Of a stretch of 64,000 bases of DNA, positions 24,438 through 32,569 are shown in pieces. The stretch is from UBA4421 sp002470275 (GTDB lineage Bacteria; Pseudomonadota; Gammaproteobacteria; Pseudomonadales; Azotimanducaceae): the NCBI GenBank assembly GCA_913052345.1, contig CAJXDR010000009.1, forward strand, positions 7,903 through 71,902, written 5' to 3'. A program made the position numbers and the translations under genes. The notes under the pieces were generated by a model. That model had not been told where the DNA came from. It ran no database searches and saw only the letters and a list, made by a program, of their open reading frames with translations. Numbering within the stretch: position 1 is the first letter of the stretch; each line of letters opens with the position of its first letter.

Positions 24438-26042
24438 TTAGCCGTGTACTTCTTCGGCTTTGACTTCAGGTGGATGCGTGAAGGAGTGATAGGGCGCAGG
24501 GGACGGCAGCGTCCACTCTAGCCCACGAGCACCTTCCCATCCCCGAGCAGTCGCTGGCTTCCCGCTTCGAATCGCCTTGATCACAACAAAGAGGAAGAAC
24601 AACTGGGAAAATCCGAAGATAAAAGCCCCGATGCTGGACAGCATGTTGAAGTCCGCAAACTGAAGCGCGTAATCCGGAATTCGACGGGGCATGCCGGCGA
24701 GACCCGAAAAGTGTTGGGGGAAGAACGTGACGTTCACCCCGATAAAGGACAACCAAAAATGTAGCTTGCCCAAGGCCTCGTCGTACATCTTCCCGGTCCA
24801 CTTAGGCAGCCAAAAATAAACTGCGGCAATGATCGAGAACAAAGCGCCGGGGACCAACACATAGTGGAAGTGGGCTACTACGAAGTAAGTATCGTGATAC
24901 TGATAGTCAGCCGGGGTGATGGCCAACATTAGCCCCGAGAATCCGCCCATGGTAAACAGCACCACAAAGGCGATAGCAAAAAGCATCGGCGTTTCGAAAG
25001 TCATGGATCCGCGCCACATGGTCGCAATCCAGTTAAAAACCTTCACCCCGGTCGGAATGGCGATCAGCATCGTGGAATACATAAAGAAGAGCTGGCCGGC
25101 CAGGGGCATGCCCACAGTGAACATATGGTGGGCCCAGACGATGAAGGATAAGAACGCAATAGACGCAACCGCGTACACCATTGAGGTATACCCAAAGAGC
25201 TGTTTGCGGGCGAAAGCCGGAATGATGTGAGAGATAATCCCGAAAGCCGGCAAAATCATGATGTATACCTCAGGGTGCCCAAAGAACCAGAAGATGTGCT
25301 GGAACATGACCGGATCACCACCGCCGGCAGCGTTAAAGAAGCTGGTGCCGAAGTGAATGTCGAACAACATCATGGTCACCGCGCCCGCCAGAACAGGCAT
25401 CACGGCAATCAGCAGATAGGCGGTAATCAGCCAAGTCCAAACAAACATCGGCATCTTCATGAGCGTCATGCCCGGGGCACGCATGTTCAGAATGGTAGCG
25501 ATGATGTTGATGCTACCCATGATGGATGAAGCACCCATCAGGTGAACGGCAAAAATAAAGAAGGTTACCGAATCTGGCGCATAGGTCGTCGACAGCGGCG
25601 CATAAAACGTCCAGCCAAAGTTCGGACCGCCACCTTCCATGAACAGCGTAGAGATCATGATTCCGAAGGCGAAGGGCAGAATCCAGAAGGACAGGTTGTT
25701 CATCCTGGGCAACGCCATATCTGGCGCTCCAACCTGCATAGGAATAAGCCAGTTAGCCAAGCCCACAAAGGCTGGCATGATGGCCCCAAAGACCATGATC
25801 AGACCGTGATTGGTGGTCATTTGATTAAAGAATTCAGGCTGGACGAACTGCAGTCCTGGCTGGAACAGCTCGGTGCGGATCACTAGCGCCATGAGTCCGC
25901 CGATCAAGAACATGGCAAAACTAAACCACAGGTATAGTGTCCCGATGTCCTTGTGGTTCGTCGTATAGAGCCACCGGAGAAGCCCCTTGGCTGGTCCGTG
26001 ATCGTGGTGGTCGTGATGGCCTGCGTGTATTACTTCGCTCAT
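24438..26042 (-). CDS. ctaD: Cytochrome c oxidase subunit I
   Basis: A 534-residue, twelve-helix catalytic subunit holding haem a and the haem a3-CuB centre. Signatures are TTNHGLIMVFGAIMPAFVGLANWLIP, WTFYAPLS, HIFWFFGHPEVYIMILPAFGIIS (CuB His and cross-linked Tyr), VWAHHMFTVGM (CuB His pair), and HDTYFVVAHFHYVL (haem a and a3 His). The E in GHPEVY and the K-path residues mark an A-type haem-copper oxidase. AAGGA is upstream of the ATG. The gene follows coxB by nine bases. Confidence 0.97.
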   Translation of the reverse strand: MSEVIHAGHHDHHDHGPAKGLLRWLYTTNHKDIGTLYLWFSFAMFLIGGLMALVIRTELFQPGLQFVQPEFFNQMTTNHGLIMVFGAIMPAFVGLANWLIPMQVGAPDMALPRMNNLSFWILPFAFGIMISTLFMEGGGPNFGWTFYAPLSTTYAPDSVTFFIFAVHLMGASSIMGSINIIATILNMRAPGMTLMKMPMFVWTWLITAYLLIAVMPVLAGAVTMMLFDIHFGTSFFNAAGGGDPVMFQHIFWFFGHPEVYIMILPAFGIISHIIPAFARKQLFGYTSMVYAVASIAFLSFIVWAHHMFTVGMPLAGQLFFMYSTMLIAIPTGVKVFNWIATMWRGSMTFETPMLFAIAFVVLFTMGGFSGLMLAITPADYQYHDTYFVVAHFHYVLVPGALFSIIAAVYFWLPKWTGKMYDEALGKLHFWLSFIGVNVTFFPQHFSGLAGMPRRIPDYALQFADFNMLSSIGAFIFGFSQLFFLFVVIKAIRSGKPATARGWEGARGLEWTLPSPAPYHSFTHPPEVKAEEVHG

Positions 26043-26051
26043 GACTATTCC

Positions 26052-27185
26052 TTACTGACCGTTAGATAAATTCATTACGTCTTGCGGTTGGGACATGTCC
26101 CCCGCGTCGTTGCCAAAGGCATGGCGTTGGTAGTGGACGACCGACGCCAGCTGCACTGGATCCAGCTGCTTACCGAATGCCTGCATGGCTGTCCCAGCCA
26201 CGCCGTTAATAACAAGGCTCAGATGCTCATCCCGAGGTCCGCTTGCAATGGCGGATCCCACAATAGCCGGGAAGGCGGGGGGAATGCCTTCCCCGTTAAC
26301 CAAGTGACAGCTGGCGCAATAGGTGCCGTACACAGTTTCGCCATTGGCCATCAGCTGTTCATGGGTAAGCGTTTCCGCAAAACTTTCTTCACGTACCAGC
26401 TCTGAAGTCACCTTCGACGCGTACCAGGCGTCAAATTCCTGTTCGGGCAAGACCTCAACAACGATGGGCATAAAGCCATGGTCCTTACCGCACAGTTCGG
26501 TGCATTGTCCCCGATACACGCCAGGCTCAGGAACCACCGTCCAAAGTTCGTTTAACATCCCCGGCACCGCATCGCGCTTAATGCCAAAATCCGGTACCCA
26601 CCACGCGTGGATTACGTCTTCTGCCGTCACCAGGAATCTAACCTTCCTGTTGGCTGGAATGCGCAGGGGCTCATCTACCTCTAGCAAGTAGTTATCAGTC
26701 TTGACGGACTGATTTGTGATCTGATCCCGTGGCGTCGCCAGATTTGAGAAAAACGAGTAGGTGTCGTTGTAGTCCCCGTCAAGGTACTTGTACTGCCACT
26801 TCCACTGATATCCGCGTACTTCAACCAGCATGTCCTCGCCCCCGGTGTCGTACATGGCGACCAAGACCTGGGTGGCTGGGATCGCCATAAGGATGAGGAT
26901 CAAAGTGGGGATGACCGTCCATGCGATTTCGATACGCGTGTCGTCGTGAAAATTTGCCGGTTCCGCACCTAAAGATTTGCGGTGGTTGAATACGGACCAA
27001 AATAGCGCGCCAAAGACGATAATGCCGATCACGACACAGATACCAAGAATAATCATGTGAAGCTCATACACCTGGCGGCTGATCTCCGTCACACCAACTC
27101 GCATGTTGAGCTCGTCCGCAAGCGCTGAACCCGAGGCTACAGCCAGCAGAGCTCCTGAGGCGAGGCGTGCAATAAAATTCTTCAT
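26052..27185 (-). CDS. ctaC: Cytochrome c oxidase subunit II with fused C-terminal cytochrome c domain
   Basis: A 377-residue subunit that receives electrons at CuA. It has a signal peptide (ARLASGALLAVASGSALA), two helices, the aromatic WQWKWQYKY-like stretch VRGYQWKWQYKYLDGDY, and the CuA site QCTELCGKDHGFMPIVVEV. The C-terminal 100 residues form a cytochrome c domain with YCASCHLVNGEGIPPAFPAI and a distal-Met region GTAMQAFGKQL, so the enzyme is of the caa3 kind. The start at 27185 gives a proper leader; an in-frame ATG at 27239 only adds a basic tail. First gene of the operon. Confidence 0.93.
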   Translation of the reverse strand: MKNFIARLASGALLAVASGSALADELNMRVGVTEISRQVYELHMIILGICVVIGIIVFGALFWSVFNHRKSLGAEPANFHDDTRIEIAWTVIPTLILILMAIPATQVLVAMYDTGGEDMLVEVRGYQWKWQYKYLDGDYNDTYSFFSNLATPRDQITNQSVKTDNYLLEVDEPLRIPANRKVRFLVTAEDVIHAWWVPDFGIKRDAVPGMLNELWTVVPEPGVYRGQCTELCGKDHGFMPIVVEVLPEQEFDAWYASKVTSELVREESFAETLTHEQLMANGETVYGTYCASCHLVNGEGIPPAFPAIVGSAIASGPRDEHLSLVINGVAGTAMQAFGKQLDPVQLASVVHYQRHAFGNDAGDMSQPQDVMNLSNGQ

Positions 27186-27486
27186 TCTGCTTGTCTCTTG
27201 TGTCGTCTTTGTTTGTCGTCTTTGTCGAAACCGATTCATTCAATCGATTTGCCAGGTTGTGGCGGGTGAGTCCACTCAAACCCTAGTGACCGGTCGTCAT
27301 TGATCCCGGTCTTGCGGCCTTGGGTGACTATAAATCCCTTACTCTTCCGCTGAGCACATTGTTCTGGATTCCTGCCACACTAAAGCCACTGCCCCTTTGA
27401 GTGCCTCACGCTACCGGTCACAATCGGGCAGGGCAGAGGTCAAAGGCGCCTTATCACCCTAGGGTAAAAATGGCTGTCGTTTGAAG

Positions 27487-27521
27487 ATTCACACAAAGCG
27501 ACTTGTGTAAATCATGTGAAT
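27487..27521. promoter_or_regulatory. Nested inverted repeat, candidate operator for the cox operon
   Basis: ATTCACA at 27487-27493 pairs with TGTGAAT at 27515-27521, and inside it ACACAA at 27491-27496 pairs with TTGTGT at 27503-27508. The outer right arm touches the -10 box of the leftward promoter, where a repressor would block or a regulator would control initiation. The binding protein is unknown. The arms resemble a Crp/Fnr-type half site only loosely. Confidence 0.4.
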
Positions 27522-27547
27522 TATAGCAGCGATGGAGTGGCTGGCAA
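27520..27547 (-). promoter_or_regulatory. Sigma70-type promoter for the cox operon
   Basis: On the minus strand, TTGCCA (27547-27542) is followed 16 bases later by a perfect TATAAT (27525-27520). The orientation is toward ctaC. The match is good, but the distance to the start codon (about 330 bases) is long. Confidence 0.5.
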
Positions 27548-27646
27548 ATCAGAGGGCCAACAATAGTTGGACAGTAACCCCTGGCTAGGCCTTATAGATC
27601 GAAATGTCTGAGACAGAGCCTGCCTATCCCTTGCGGCGCCCCAGCG

Positions 27647-27937
27647 CTAGGCCTTGCGAGGGTTCTTGAGCTGGTCGAGATTGATTAGCTTAACCGGGCT
27701 GGCCTTCTCCGCTTCTCTTCCGCTCTTCTCAAAGCGAGCGCGGGGTAATCCAACGCTCGACGATCCTGGCTCGGTGGCTAGCGCCTCCTCATACCCACAG
27801 GCCACGCACCGCCGAATAACCGTTTCGGCGTCAACCTCTTCCTCGCTGCCGGGGCCCGTGGGAGAGGTTTCCACAACCATTCGGTCCAGCGCTCTACAGC
27901 TCGGACATACGGCGCCTGCAATGAATCTTCTCCTCAT
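27647..27937 (-). CDS. YheV-family putative metal-binding protein (DUF2387)
   Basis: A 96-residue protein with two zinc-knuckle pairs, CPSCRALDRMVVE and RRCVACGYEEAL (C-x2-C each, about 25 residues apart), after a basic start MRRRFIAGAV. This matches the YheV family, whose function is unknown. It follows aroE by 18 bases, closing the dprA-purE-tsaC-aroE-yheV series. Confidence 0.82.
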   Translation of the reverse strand: MRRRFIAGAVCPSCRALDRMVVETSPTGPGSEEEVDAETVIRRCVACGYEEALATEPGSSSVGLPRARFEKSGREAEKASPVKLINLDQLKNPRKA

Positions 27938-27955
27938 GGCTCTAGGGTAAGCAGG

Positions 27956-28783
27956 TTAGCCAATTTGTTCACGTATTTTTGCAAACGCCAAGTTGGTATC
28001 AGGTCGGACTTGGTGCCAAATCGCAAAGCTTTCTGCCGCCTGCTCAATCAACATGCCCAGGCCATCCACTGCCGATATCGCACCTTGATGACTGGCCCAG
28101 TGGGCGAATCGCGCGTTGTTCCCGTAGCTCATGTCGTAGCAGTGCCGCCCCCGAACAAGCTCTGGGGCCAGCGTAATGTCGCCGCTGGAGAGGCCAAGCG
28201 AAGTGCCGTTGATTACCACATCGGCCTCGCATTCGGCCGCATCCGCCAGGCTGCAAACACTCAGTTTCGCACCGGGCATCAGCGTCGAAAACAGCCCGAC
28301 CAAGGCCTCAGCCTTATCCACGGTTCGATTGGCGATAATAATCTCCTCTACGCCTCGCGCGAGCAGTGGAACGATCACACCCCTCGTTGCACCGCCGGCA
28401 CCGAGAATTATCAATCGAGCCCCGTTTAGGGCCCAGCCGTGTCGGGCCTCGAGGTCTCTAACGAGCCCGAGGCCATCGGTATTATGGCCGCTTACCAGGC
28501 CGCCCTCACCTCGGGCCAGGGTATTCACCGCACCGGCTTGTTCCGCCAAGTCGTTCAGGCGGCTGGCGTAGGCGTAGGCGTCTACCTTGAACGGAACCGT
28601 AACGTTCAACCCCAGGCCGCCCTGTCCAAAGAAAGCATCGGCAGCATCCGAGAATGAGCCTGAACTCACCTCAATTTTTTCATAGTGCAATTTGATCTTC
28701 TCCTGGCTGGCGAAGATCGAGTGAATTTCAGGGGAAAGAGAGTGAGAAACGGGGAATCCCATGACGGCATAGTCACGCGACAT
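27956..28783 (-). CDS. aroE: Shikimate dehydrogenase (NADP)
   Basis: A 275-residue cytoplasmic enzyme of aromatic amino acid synthesis that reduces 3-dehydroshikimate. The shikimate site is GFPVSHSLSPEIHS (residues 9-22) and GLNVTVPFKVDAY with catalytic Lys, then NTDGLGLVRDLE (Asp). The NADP-binding Rossmann loop is ILGAGGATRGV, followed by NRTVDKA, where Arg/Thr favour NADP. The start overlaps the tsaC stop as TGATG. Confidence 0.96.
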   Translation of the reverse strand: MSRDYAVMGFPVSHSLSPEIHSIFASQEKIKLHYEKIEVSSGSFSDAADAFFGQGGLGLNVTVPFKVDAYAYASRLNDLAEQAGAVNTLARGEGGLVSGHNTDGLGLVRDLEARHGWALNGARLIILGAGGATRGVIVPLLARGVEEIIIANRTVDKAEALVGLFSTLMPGAKLSVCSLADAAECEADVVINGTSLGLSSGDITLAPELVRGRHCYDMSYGNNARFAHWASHQGAISAVDGLGMLIEQAAESFAIWHQVRPDTNLAFAKIREQIG

Positions 28784-29331
28784 CAGGATGTCCCCCTCAG
28801 GATCTCGCCCTGACTGTCCCGAATAACGCTGGGCCCACTGTACCCGGAGGTCTCGCCAGGCAAGATAAAGTCAACCACACCCGCGAACTGAACCTGAGCG
28901 TCTGCCTGTCGCGTGATGGGCGGCCGGCCCGCTCTGTTGAGAGAGGTGGAAATAAAGGGAAAACCGCAGAGTCTGGCCAACCGCCGGGCTTGATCGTGAT
29001 CCGGGACCCGGCAGGCAACGCCCGTATGGATGCCCCGAACCCATCTTGGGTAACGCGTATCCGGCAGCACCCACGTATTGTGCCCCGGCCAACTCTTTGT
29101 AACGCGGTCTATCCGGCATTGCGGCAACTCTGCCAGCTGGTCTTTAAAGTCCGACGCGTCGCCGCCCAACAGCAGCAGGCCCTTTTCCCAAGATCGCTCC
29201 TTGATCTCCAGTAACCGGAAGGTTGCCTGCTCGCATAGAGGGTCGCAGGCAAACCCCCAAACGCCCTCTGTCGCATGAGCGATTAGGCCCCCATCGACTA
29301 GGATTCGAGCGGCCTGTTGTTCAGGGGTCAC
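28783..29331 (-). CDS. tsaC: Threonylcarbamoyl-AMP synthase TsaC (YrdC family)
   Basis: A 182-residue protein that makes the threonylcarbamoyl-AMP used for the t6A37 modification of ANN-decoding tRNAs. It has the YrdC fold marks: VDGGLIAHATEGVWGFACDP (residues 12-31), LLEIKERSWEKGLLLLG (K-R-x5-K-G), the PGHNTWVLP strand and CGFPFISTSLNRAGRPP (S-x-N). Length fits TsaC rather than the longer Sua5. The start is GTG, overlapping the purE stop as TAGTG. Confidence 0.93.
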   Translation of the reverse strand: MTPEQQAARILVDGGLIAHATEGVWGFACDPLCEQATFRLLEIKERSWEKGLLLLGGDASDFKDQLAELPQCRIDRVTKSWPGHNTWVLPDTRYPRWVRGIHTGVACRVPDHDQARRLARLCGFPFISTSLNRAGRPPITRQADAQVQFAGVVDFILPGETSGYSGPSVIRDSQGEILRGTS

Positions 29332-29828
29332 TAGGTGAGCGATGCCTGCACAGACGCATTCTGCGCCGCAACTTTCTCCGCATTCGCCTGGCGATCGGCC
29401 ACCACGGTTTGATGAAGATCCGCATCGGCTATCGCCAGCATTTGTGCCGCAAGATAGCCCGCATTTTTTGCTCCGGCCTTGCCGACCGCAACGGTGGCCA
29501 CGGGCACCCCGCCAGGCATTTGGACCGTGGACAGCAGCGCATCCATGCCCTGGAGCGGACCGCTATCAATAGGCACACCAATTACCGGGCGCTGGGTATG
29601 GGCTGCGGTAGCGCCTGCCAGATGAGCAGCCATGCCGGCAGCGCAGATGAATATGCGGCAGCCCCGTTTTTCCGCATCCATAATATATTCCTGCGTCGCA
29701 GCAGGTGTTCTGTGAGCGCTAGACACGCGAACCTCAAAATCGACGCCCAAGGCCGCCAACGTTTCCGTACAGGTTTTCATAACCCCCCAATCCGACTCTG
29801 AACCCATTAATACTGCGACCCAAGCCAT
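29331..29828 (-). CDS. purE: N5-carboxyaminoimidazole ribonucleotide mutase
   Basis: A 165-residue class I PurE of de novo purine synthesis, which moves the carboxyl group of N5-CAIR to give CAIR. Signatures are VLMGSESDWGVM (S-x-S-D), EVRVSSAHRTP (catalytic His), AGMAAHLAGATAAHTQRPVIGVPI and ALLSTVQMPGGVPVATVAVG. The ATG at 29828 with GGGGT upstream was chosen over an in-frame codon at 29852 inside dprA. No purK follows; tsaC does. Confidence 0.95.
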   Translation of the reverse strand: MAWVAVLMGSESDWGVMKTCTETLAALGVDFEVRVSSAHRTPAATQEYIMDAEKRGCRIFICAAGMAAHLAGATAAHTQRPVIGVPIDSGPLQGMDALLSTVQMPGGVPVATVAVGKAGAKNAGYLAAQMLAIADADLHQTVVADRQANAEKVAAQNASVQASLT

Positions 29829-29848
29829 GACTACCCCAAGTAAGTGAA

Positions 29849-31003
29849 TCAAAGGCGAATATACCCGCCTCCATGCTGGCGAACAATTCCCGCTAGCTGC
29901 AGTTCCACCAGAGCGAGGCTGAGGTCGCTGATGGCCATGCCGGACAGCTGAATTAAGGCATCGGAATTTAAGGCCTCAACCCCAAGCCAGGGCAGCAGCT
30001 TCAGAGCGCCCGCGCTGAGGTGGGGCATTGTTGCCGGCACCGTTGTTTCCGACGCCGTGGCCGAAGTCGGTGAGGAGCCCAGTTGAGGGTTGTGCCGTGC
30101 GGCTGCAGACCAGCCTAGCTCTTGAAATACGTCAGCCGCTGACTCAACCAAGGCTGCGCCCTGGCGAATGAGGGCGTGGCCACCGGCGTTCGCGCCGGTC
30201 AAGGACGATCCGGGAAAGACAGCCACCTCACGCCCCTGCTCAAGGGCCAGCCGTGCGGTGATTAGGGCCCCGCTCCTAACGCCGGCCTCTACGACCACGG
30301 TAGCCTGAGCAAGCCCACTGACAATTCGATTACGCTCTCGAAAGAAGAAGGGGCGCGGCGGCGTCCCGGGCGGATACTCACTGATCAAGAGGCCTTGGGA
30401 CGAGACGACCTGAGCAGCCAGGCCTCGATTGCGGCTTGGATACAGGTCGTCAAGGGAAGACCCAAGGACGCCGATGGTCGCACCGTCATCATGGGACAGG
30501 GCGCCCTGGTGCCCGGCGGTGTCGATACCAATGGCTAATCCGCTCACCACCACGGCCCCGAGGACGCCGAGTTCCTGGCCCAAAAGGTAGGCTAGGCGAC
30601 GACCGGCGTGAGTCGCCCTTCGCGACCCCACCACGGCAATGCTCGGACGCTGGAGGAGGGCGAGATTACCGTCATAAAATAGAAGTAGCGGCGGATCAGG
30701 AATCTGGCGCAACAGCTCTGGATAGGTTTCATCCAGCAGGCATATCGCCATCACCTTCTCGGCCTCCGCCGCTGCTAAAAACCGCGCCAATGGCTTCGCG
30801 CGCTTTGGCCCCAGGTCCCGATAGGAGAGAGTCGAGAGGTCGGAACCAGCGTCAAGCCAAGATTGAACCTGACGCCTTGGCCATTGAAATAGGAGTGAAC
30901 ACAGAGTGCGGGCAGGCTTGGAAAAAATATTGCGTTCTCGTGAGGAAAGTCGCAGGAACCAACGATACCCCCACAAGCACAGTGGCGTCGCACAGACAAC
31001 CAT
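29849..31003 (-). CDS. dprA: DNA-processing protein DprA (Smf)
   Basis: A 384-residue protein that loads RecA on incoming single-stranded DNA in transformation. The Rossmann-like core is clear: YPELLRQIPDPPLLLFYDGN, IAVVGSRRATHAGRRLA, VVSGLAIGIDTAGHQGAL, GATIGVLGSSLDDLYPSRNRGL, LISEYPPGTPPRPFFFRERNRIVSGL, VVVEAGVRSGALITARLALEQGREVAVFPGS. A small winged-helix-like domain closes the C-terminus. The first 60 residues are not like the usual N-terminal domain and lack its P-G-x-G turn, so the start or frame there is less certain. It diverges from def. Confidence 0.92.
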   Translation of the reverse strand: MVVCATPLCLWGYRWFLRLSSRERNIFSKPARTLCSLLFQWPRRQVQSWLDAGSDLSTLSYRDLGPKRAKPLARFLAAAEAEKVMAICLLDETYPELLRQIPDPPLLLFYDGNLALLQRPSIAVVGSRRATHAGRRLAYLLGQELGVLGAVVVSGLAIGIDTAGHQGALSHDDGATIGVLGSSLDDLYPSRNRGLAAQVVSSQGLLISEYPPGTPPRPFFFRERNRIVSGLAQATVVVEAGVRSGALITARLALEQGREVAVFPGSSLTGANAGGHALIRQGAALVESAADVFQELGWSAAARHNPQLGSSPTSATASETTVPATMPHLSAGALKLLPWLGVEALNSDALIQLSGMAISDLSLALVELQLAGIVRQHGGGYIRL

Positions 31004-31118
31004 ACGTCCCGTTGGCGCTCCCTGACCCGCAGAAAGGTAGTAAAAACTCCCTCAAAACTGCCCGATTACCCGCACAAGGCCGCTATACTTCCCCGTCTTT
31101 TTTGTTATCGGTCGCTGC

Positions 31119-31613
31119 ATGTCTCTGCTTGAAATTTTGCACCACCCAGATGCCCGGCTGCGCCTTAAGGCTAAACCCGTCACCACGTTTGACGCGGCAC
31201 TTGCAAAGCTCGCTGAAGACATGCTGGAAACGATGTACGCGGCGCCGGGGATTGGCCTTGCCGCCACCCAGGTCAACGTACAGCAGCGCCTCATTGTTGT
31301 TGATGTCTCCGAGCATCAGGACCAACCCCATATCTTTGTGAATCCTGCCTTAACGCTGCAGGGATCCCTTGTGCCCGGGGAAGAGGGCTGCTTGAGCGTG
31401 CCCGGCGTTTACGACGCCGTGGCCAGAGCGCCACAGGTGACCGTCGAGGCCCAAGACCTAACGGGAAAGGCTTTCACCCTGGAAGCCGAGGGTATGCTGG
31501 GTGTCTGCATCCAGCATGAATGCGACCATCTTGAGGGCAAACTCTTTGTTGACTACCTCTCCAGCCTGAAACGCAATCGCATCACCAAACAGTTAAAAAA
31601 ACAGAAGGCCTGA
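31119..31613 (+). CDS. def: Peptide deformylase
   Basis: A 164-residue metalloenzyme that removes the formyl group from new proteins. The three family motifs are present: GIGLAATQV (motif 1), EEGCLSVPG (motif 2, Cys ligand) and QHECDHLEGKLF (motif 3, H-E-x2-H). It heads a def-fmt-rsmB-trkA-trkH series, the common gammaproteobacterial order. Confidence 0.97.
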   Translation: MSLLEILHHPDARLRLKAKPVTTFDAALAKLAEDMLETMYAAPGIGLAATQVNVQQRLIVVDVSEHQDQPHIFVNPALTLQGSLVPGEEGCLSVPGVYDAVARAPQVTVEAQDLTGKAFTLEAEGMLGVCIQHECDHLEGKLFVDYLSSLKRNRITKQLKKQKA

Positions 31614-31615
31614 AC

Positions 31616-32569
31616 GTGTCTAGTTTACGCACGGCCTTCGCCGGCAGCCCTGAGTTCGCGAAGACCATCCTGAGCGGCCTGGTAGACTCTGATTTCCCAC
31701 CCGTGCTTGTCATGACCCAACCCGACAAACCCAAGGGTCGCGGCCGTAAACTCCAGCCAAATCCCGTCAAGGCAGAAGCAGAGCGCTGCAATATTCCCCT
31801 CATCCAGCCTGCCTCCCTGCGAGACGCCGAAACCCATACCCTGCTCCGACGACTGGAGTTGGATGTTTTGGTGGTGGCTGCCTACGGGCTGATCCTGCCT
31901 GAAGCCTTGCTCTCCATTCCTACCTACGGATGCCTCAATGTACATGCCTCTCTGCTGCCTAGGTGGCGGGGAGCCGCGCCCATCGAACGCGCCATTATGG
32001 CCGGTGACAGCGAGACCGGGGTCGCCATCATGCAGATGGAAAAAGGCCTGGATACGGGGCCCGTATTCGTGCAAAAGGCAGTACCTATTACCGAGGAATC
32101 CACCGCCGGGCGCCTGCAGCAGGCTCTTGCCCAACTCGGCACGCAGCTACTGGTCGACGTTCTCAACGCGCTGCCAACCACGCCAACCCCCCAGCCAGCC
32201 GACGGCGTTTGCTATGCGGCAAAGCTTACTGCAGAAGATCGCCCCATTAACTGGGGGAGACCTGCCCGGGAGATCGCGCAAAAAATCCGCGCTCTGACCG
32301 AGCGCATGCCTGCCACCTGCCGGTCAGACACGCTTGAAATGCAGGTGCTATCCGGCTACGCGCTGAAAGAGCCCGCGTCCGGGCCGCCTGGCACGGTGGC
32401 CGGGCGGGACAAGAGATCGATTCGGATCAACAGCGGTGAGGGCCAACTTGCCATCACGCGCCTTCGACTGAACCGCGGCAAGGGGCTTCCAATGAATGCC
32501 CCGGCTGCGGTCAATGGCTTTGGTGAGCTGTTCGCCCTAGGTCAGTCCTTCGCGGACGCTGGCCGATGA
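31616..32569 (+). CDS. fmt: Methionyl-tRNA formyltransferase
   Basis: A 317-residue enzyme that formylates initiator Met-tRNA. It shows RTAFAGSPEFA at the start, TQPDKPKGRGRKLQPNPVK, and the catalytic NVHASLLPRWRGAAPIERAIMAGDSETGVAIMQMEKGLDTG (Asn-His-Asp). The C-terminal OB-like domain is present. The start is GTG two bases after the def stop, so translation is probably coupled. Confidence 0.97.
   Translation: MSSLRTAFAGSPEFAKTILSGLVDSDFPPVLVMTQPDKPKGRGRKLQPNPVKAEAERCNIPLIQPASLRDAETHTLLRRLELDVLVVAAYGLILPEALLSIPTYGCLNVHASLLPRWRGAAPIERAIMAGDSETGVAIMQMEKGLDTGPVFVQKAVPITEESTAGRLQQALAQLGTQLLVDVLNALPTTPTPQPADGVCYAAKLTAEDRPINWGRPAREIAQKIRALTERMPATCRSDTLEMQVLSGYALKEPASGPPGTVAGRDKRSIRINSGEGQLAITRLRLNRGKGLPMNAPAAVNGFGELFALGQSFADAGR

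Larger units (their letters stand above)
27186..27646. other. Long leader and regulatory gap upstream of the cox operon
   Basis: About 460 bases with no convincing gene. The right part (27487-27547) contains a promoter-like sequence reading toward ctaC and an overlapping inverted repeat, listed separately. If that promoter is used, the transcript has an untranslated leader of more than 300 bases. The middle of the leader shows no clear terminator or known riboswitch. No terminator for yheV was found either, so read-through from the dprA-yheV genes is possible. Confidence 0.5.

Noticed and set aside
30436..31341. A 301-codon open frame on the plus strand
   Set aside because: It lies antisense to dprA and then out of frame with def, whose motifs are clear. 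Its composition (Arg/Pro/Ser-rich) is that of a shadow frame.
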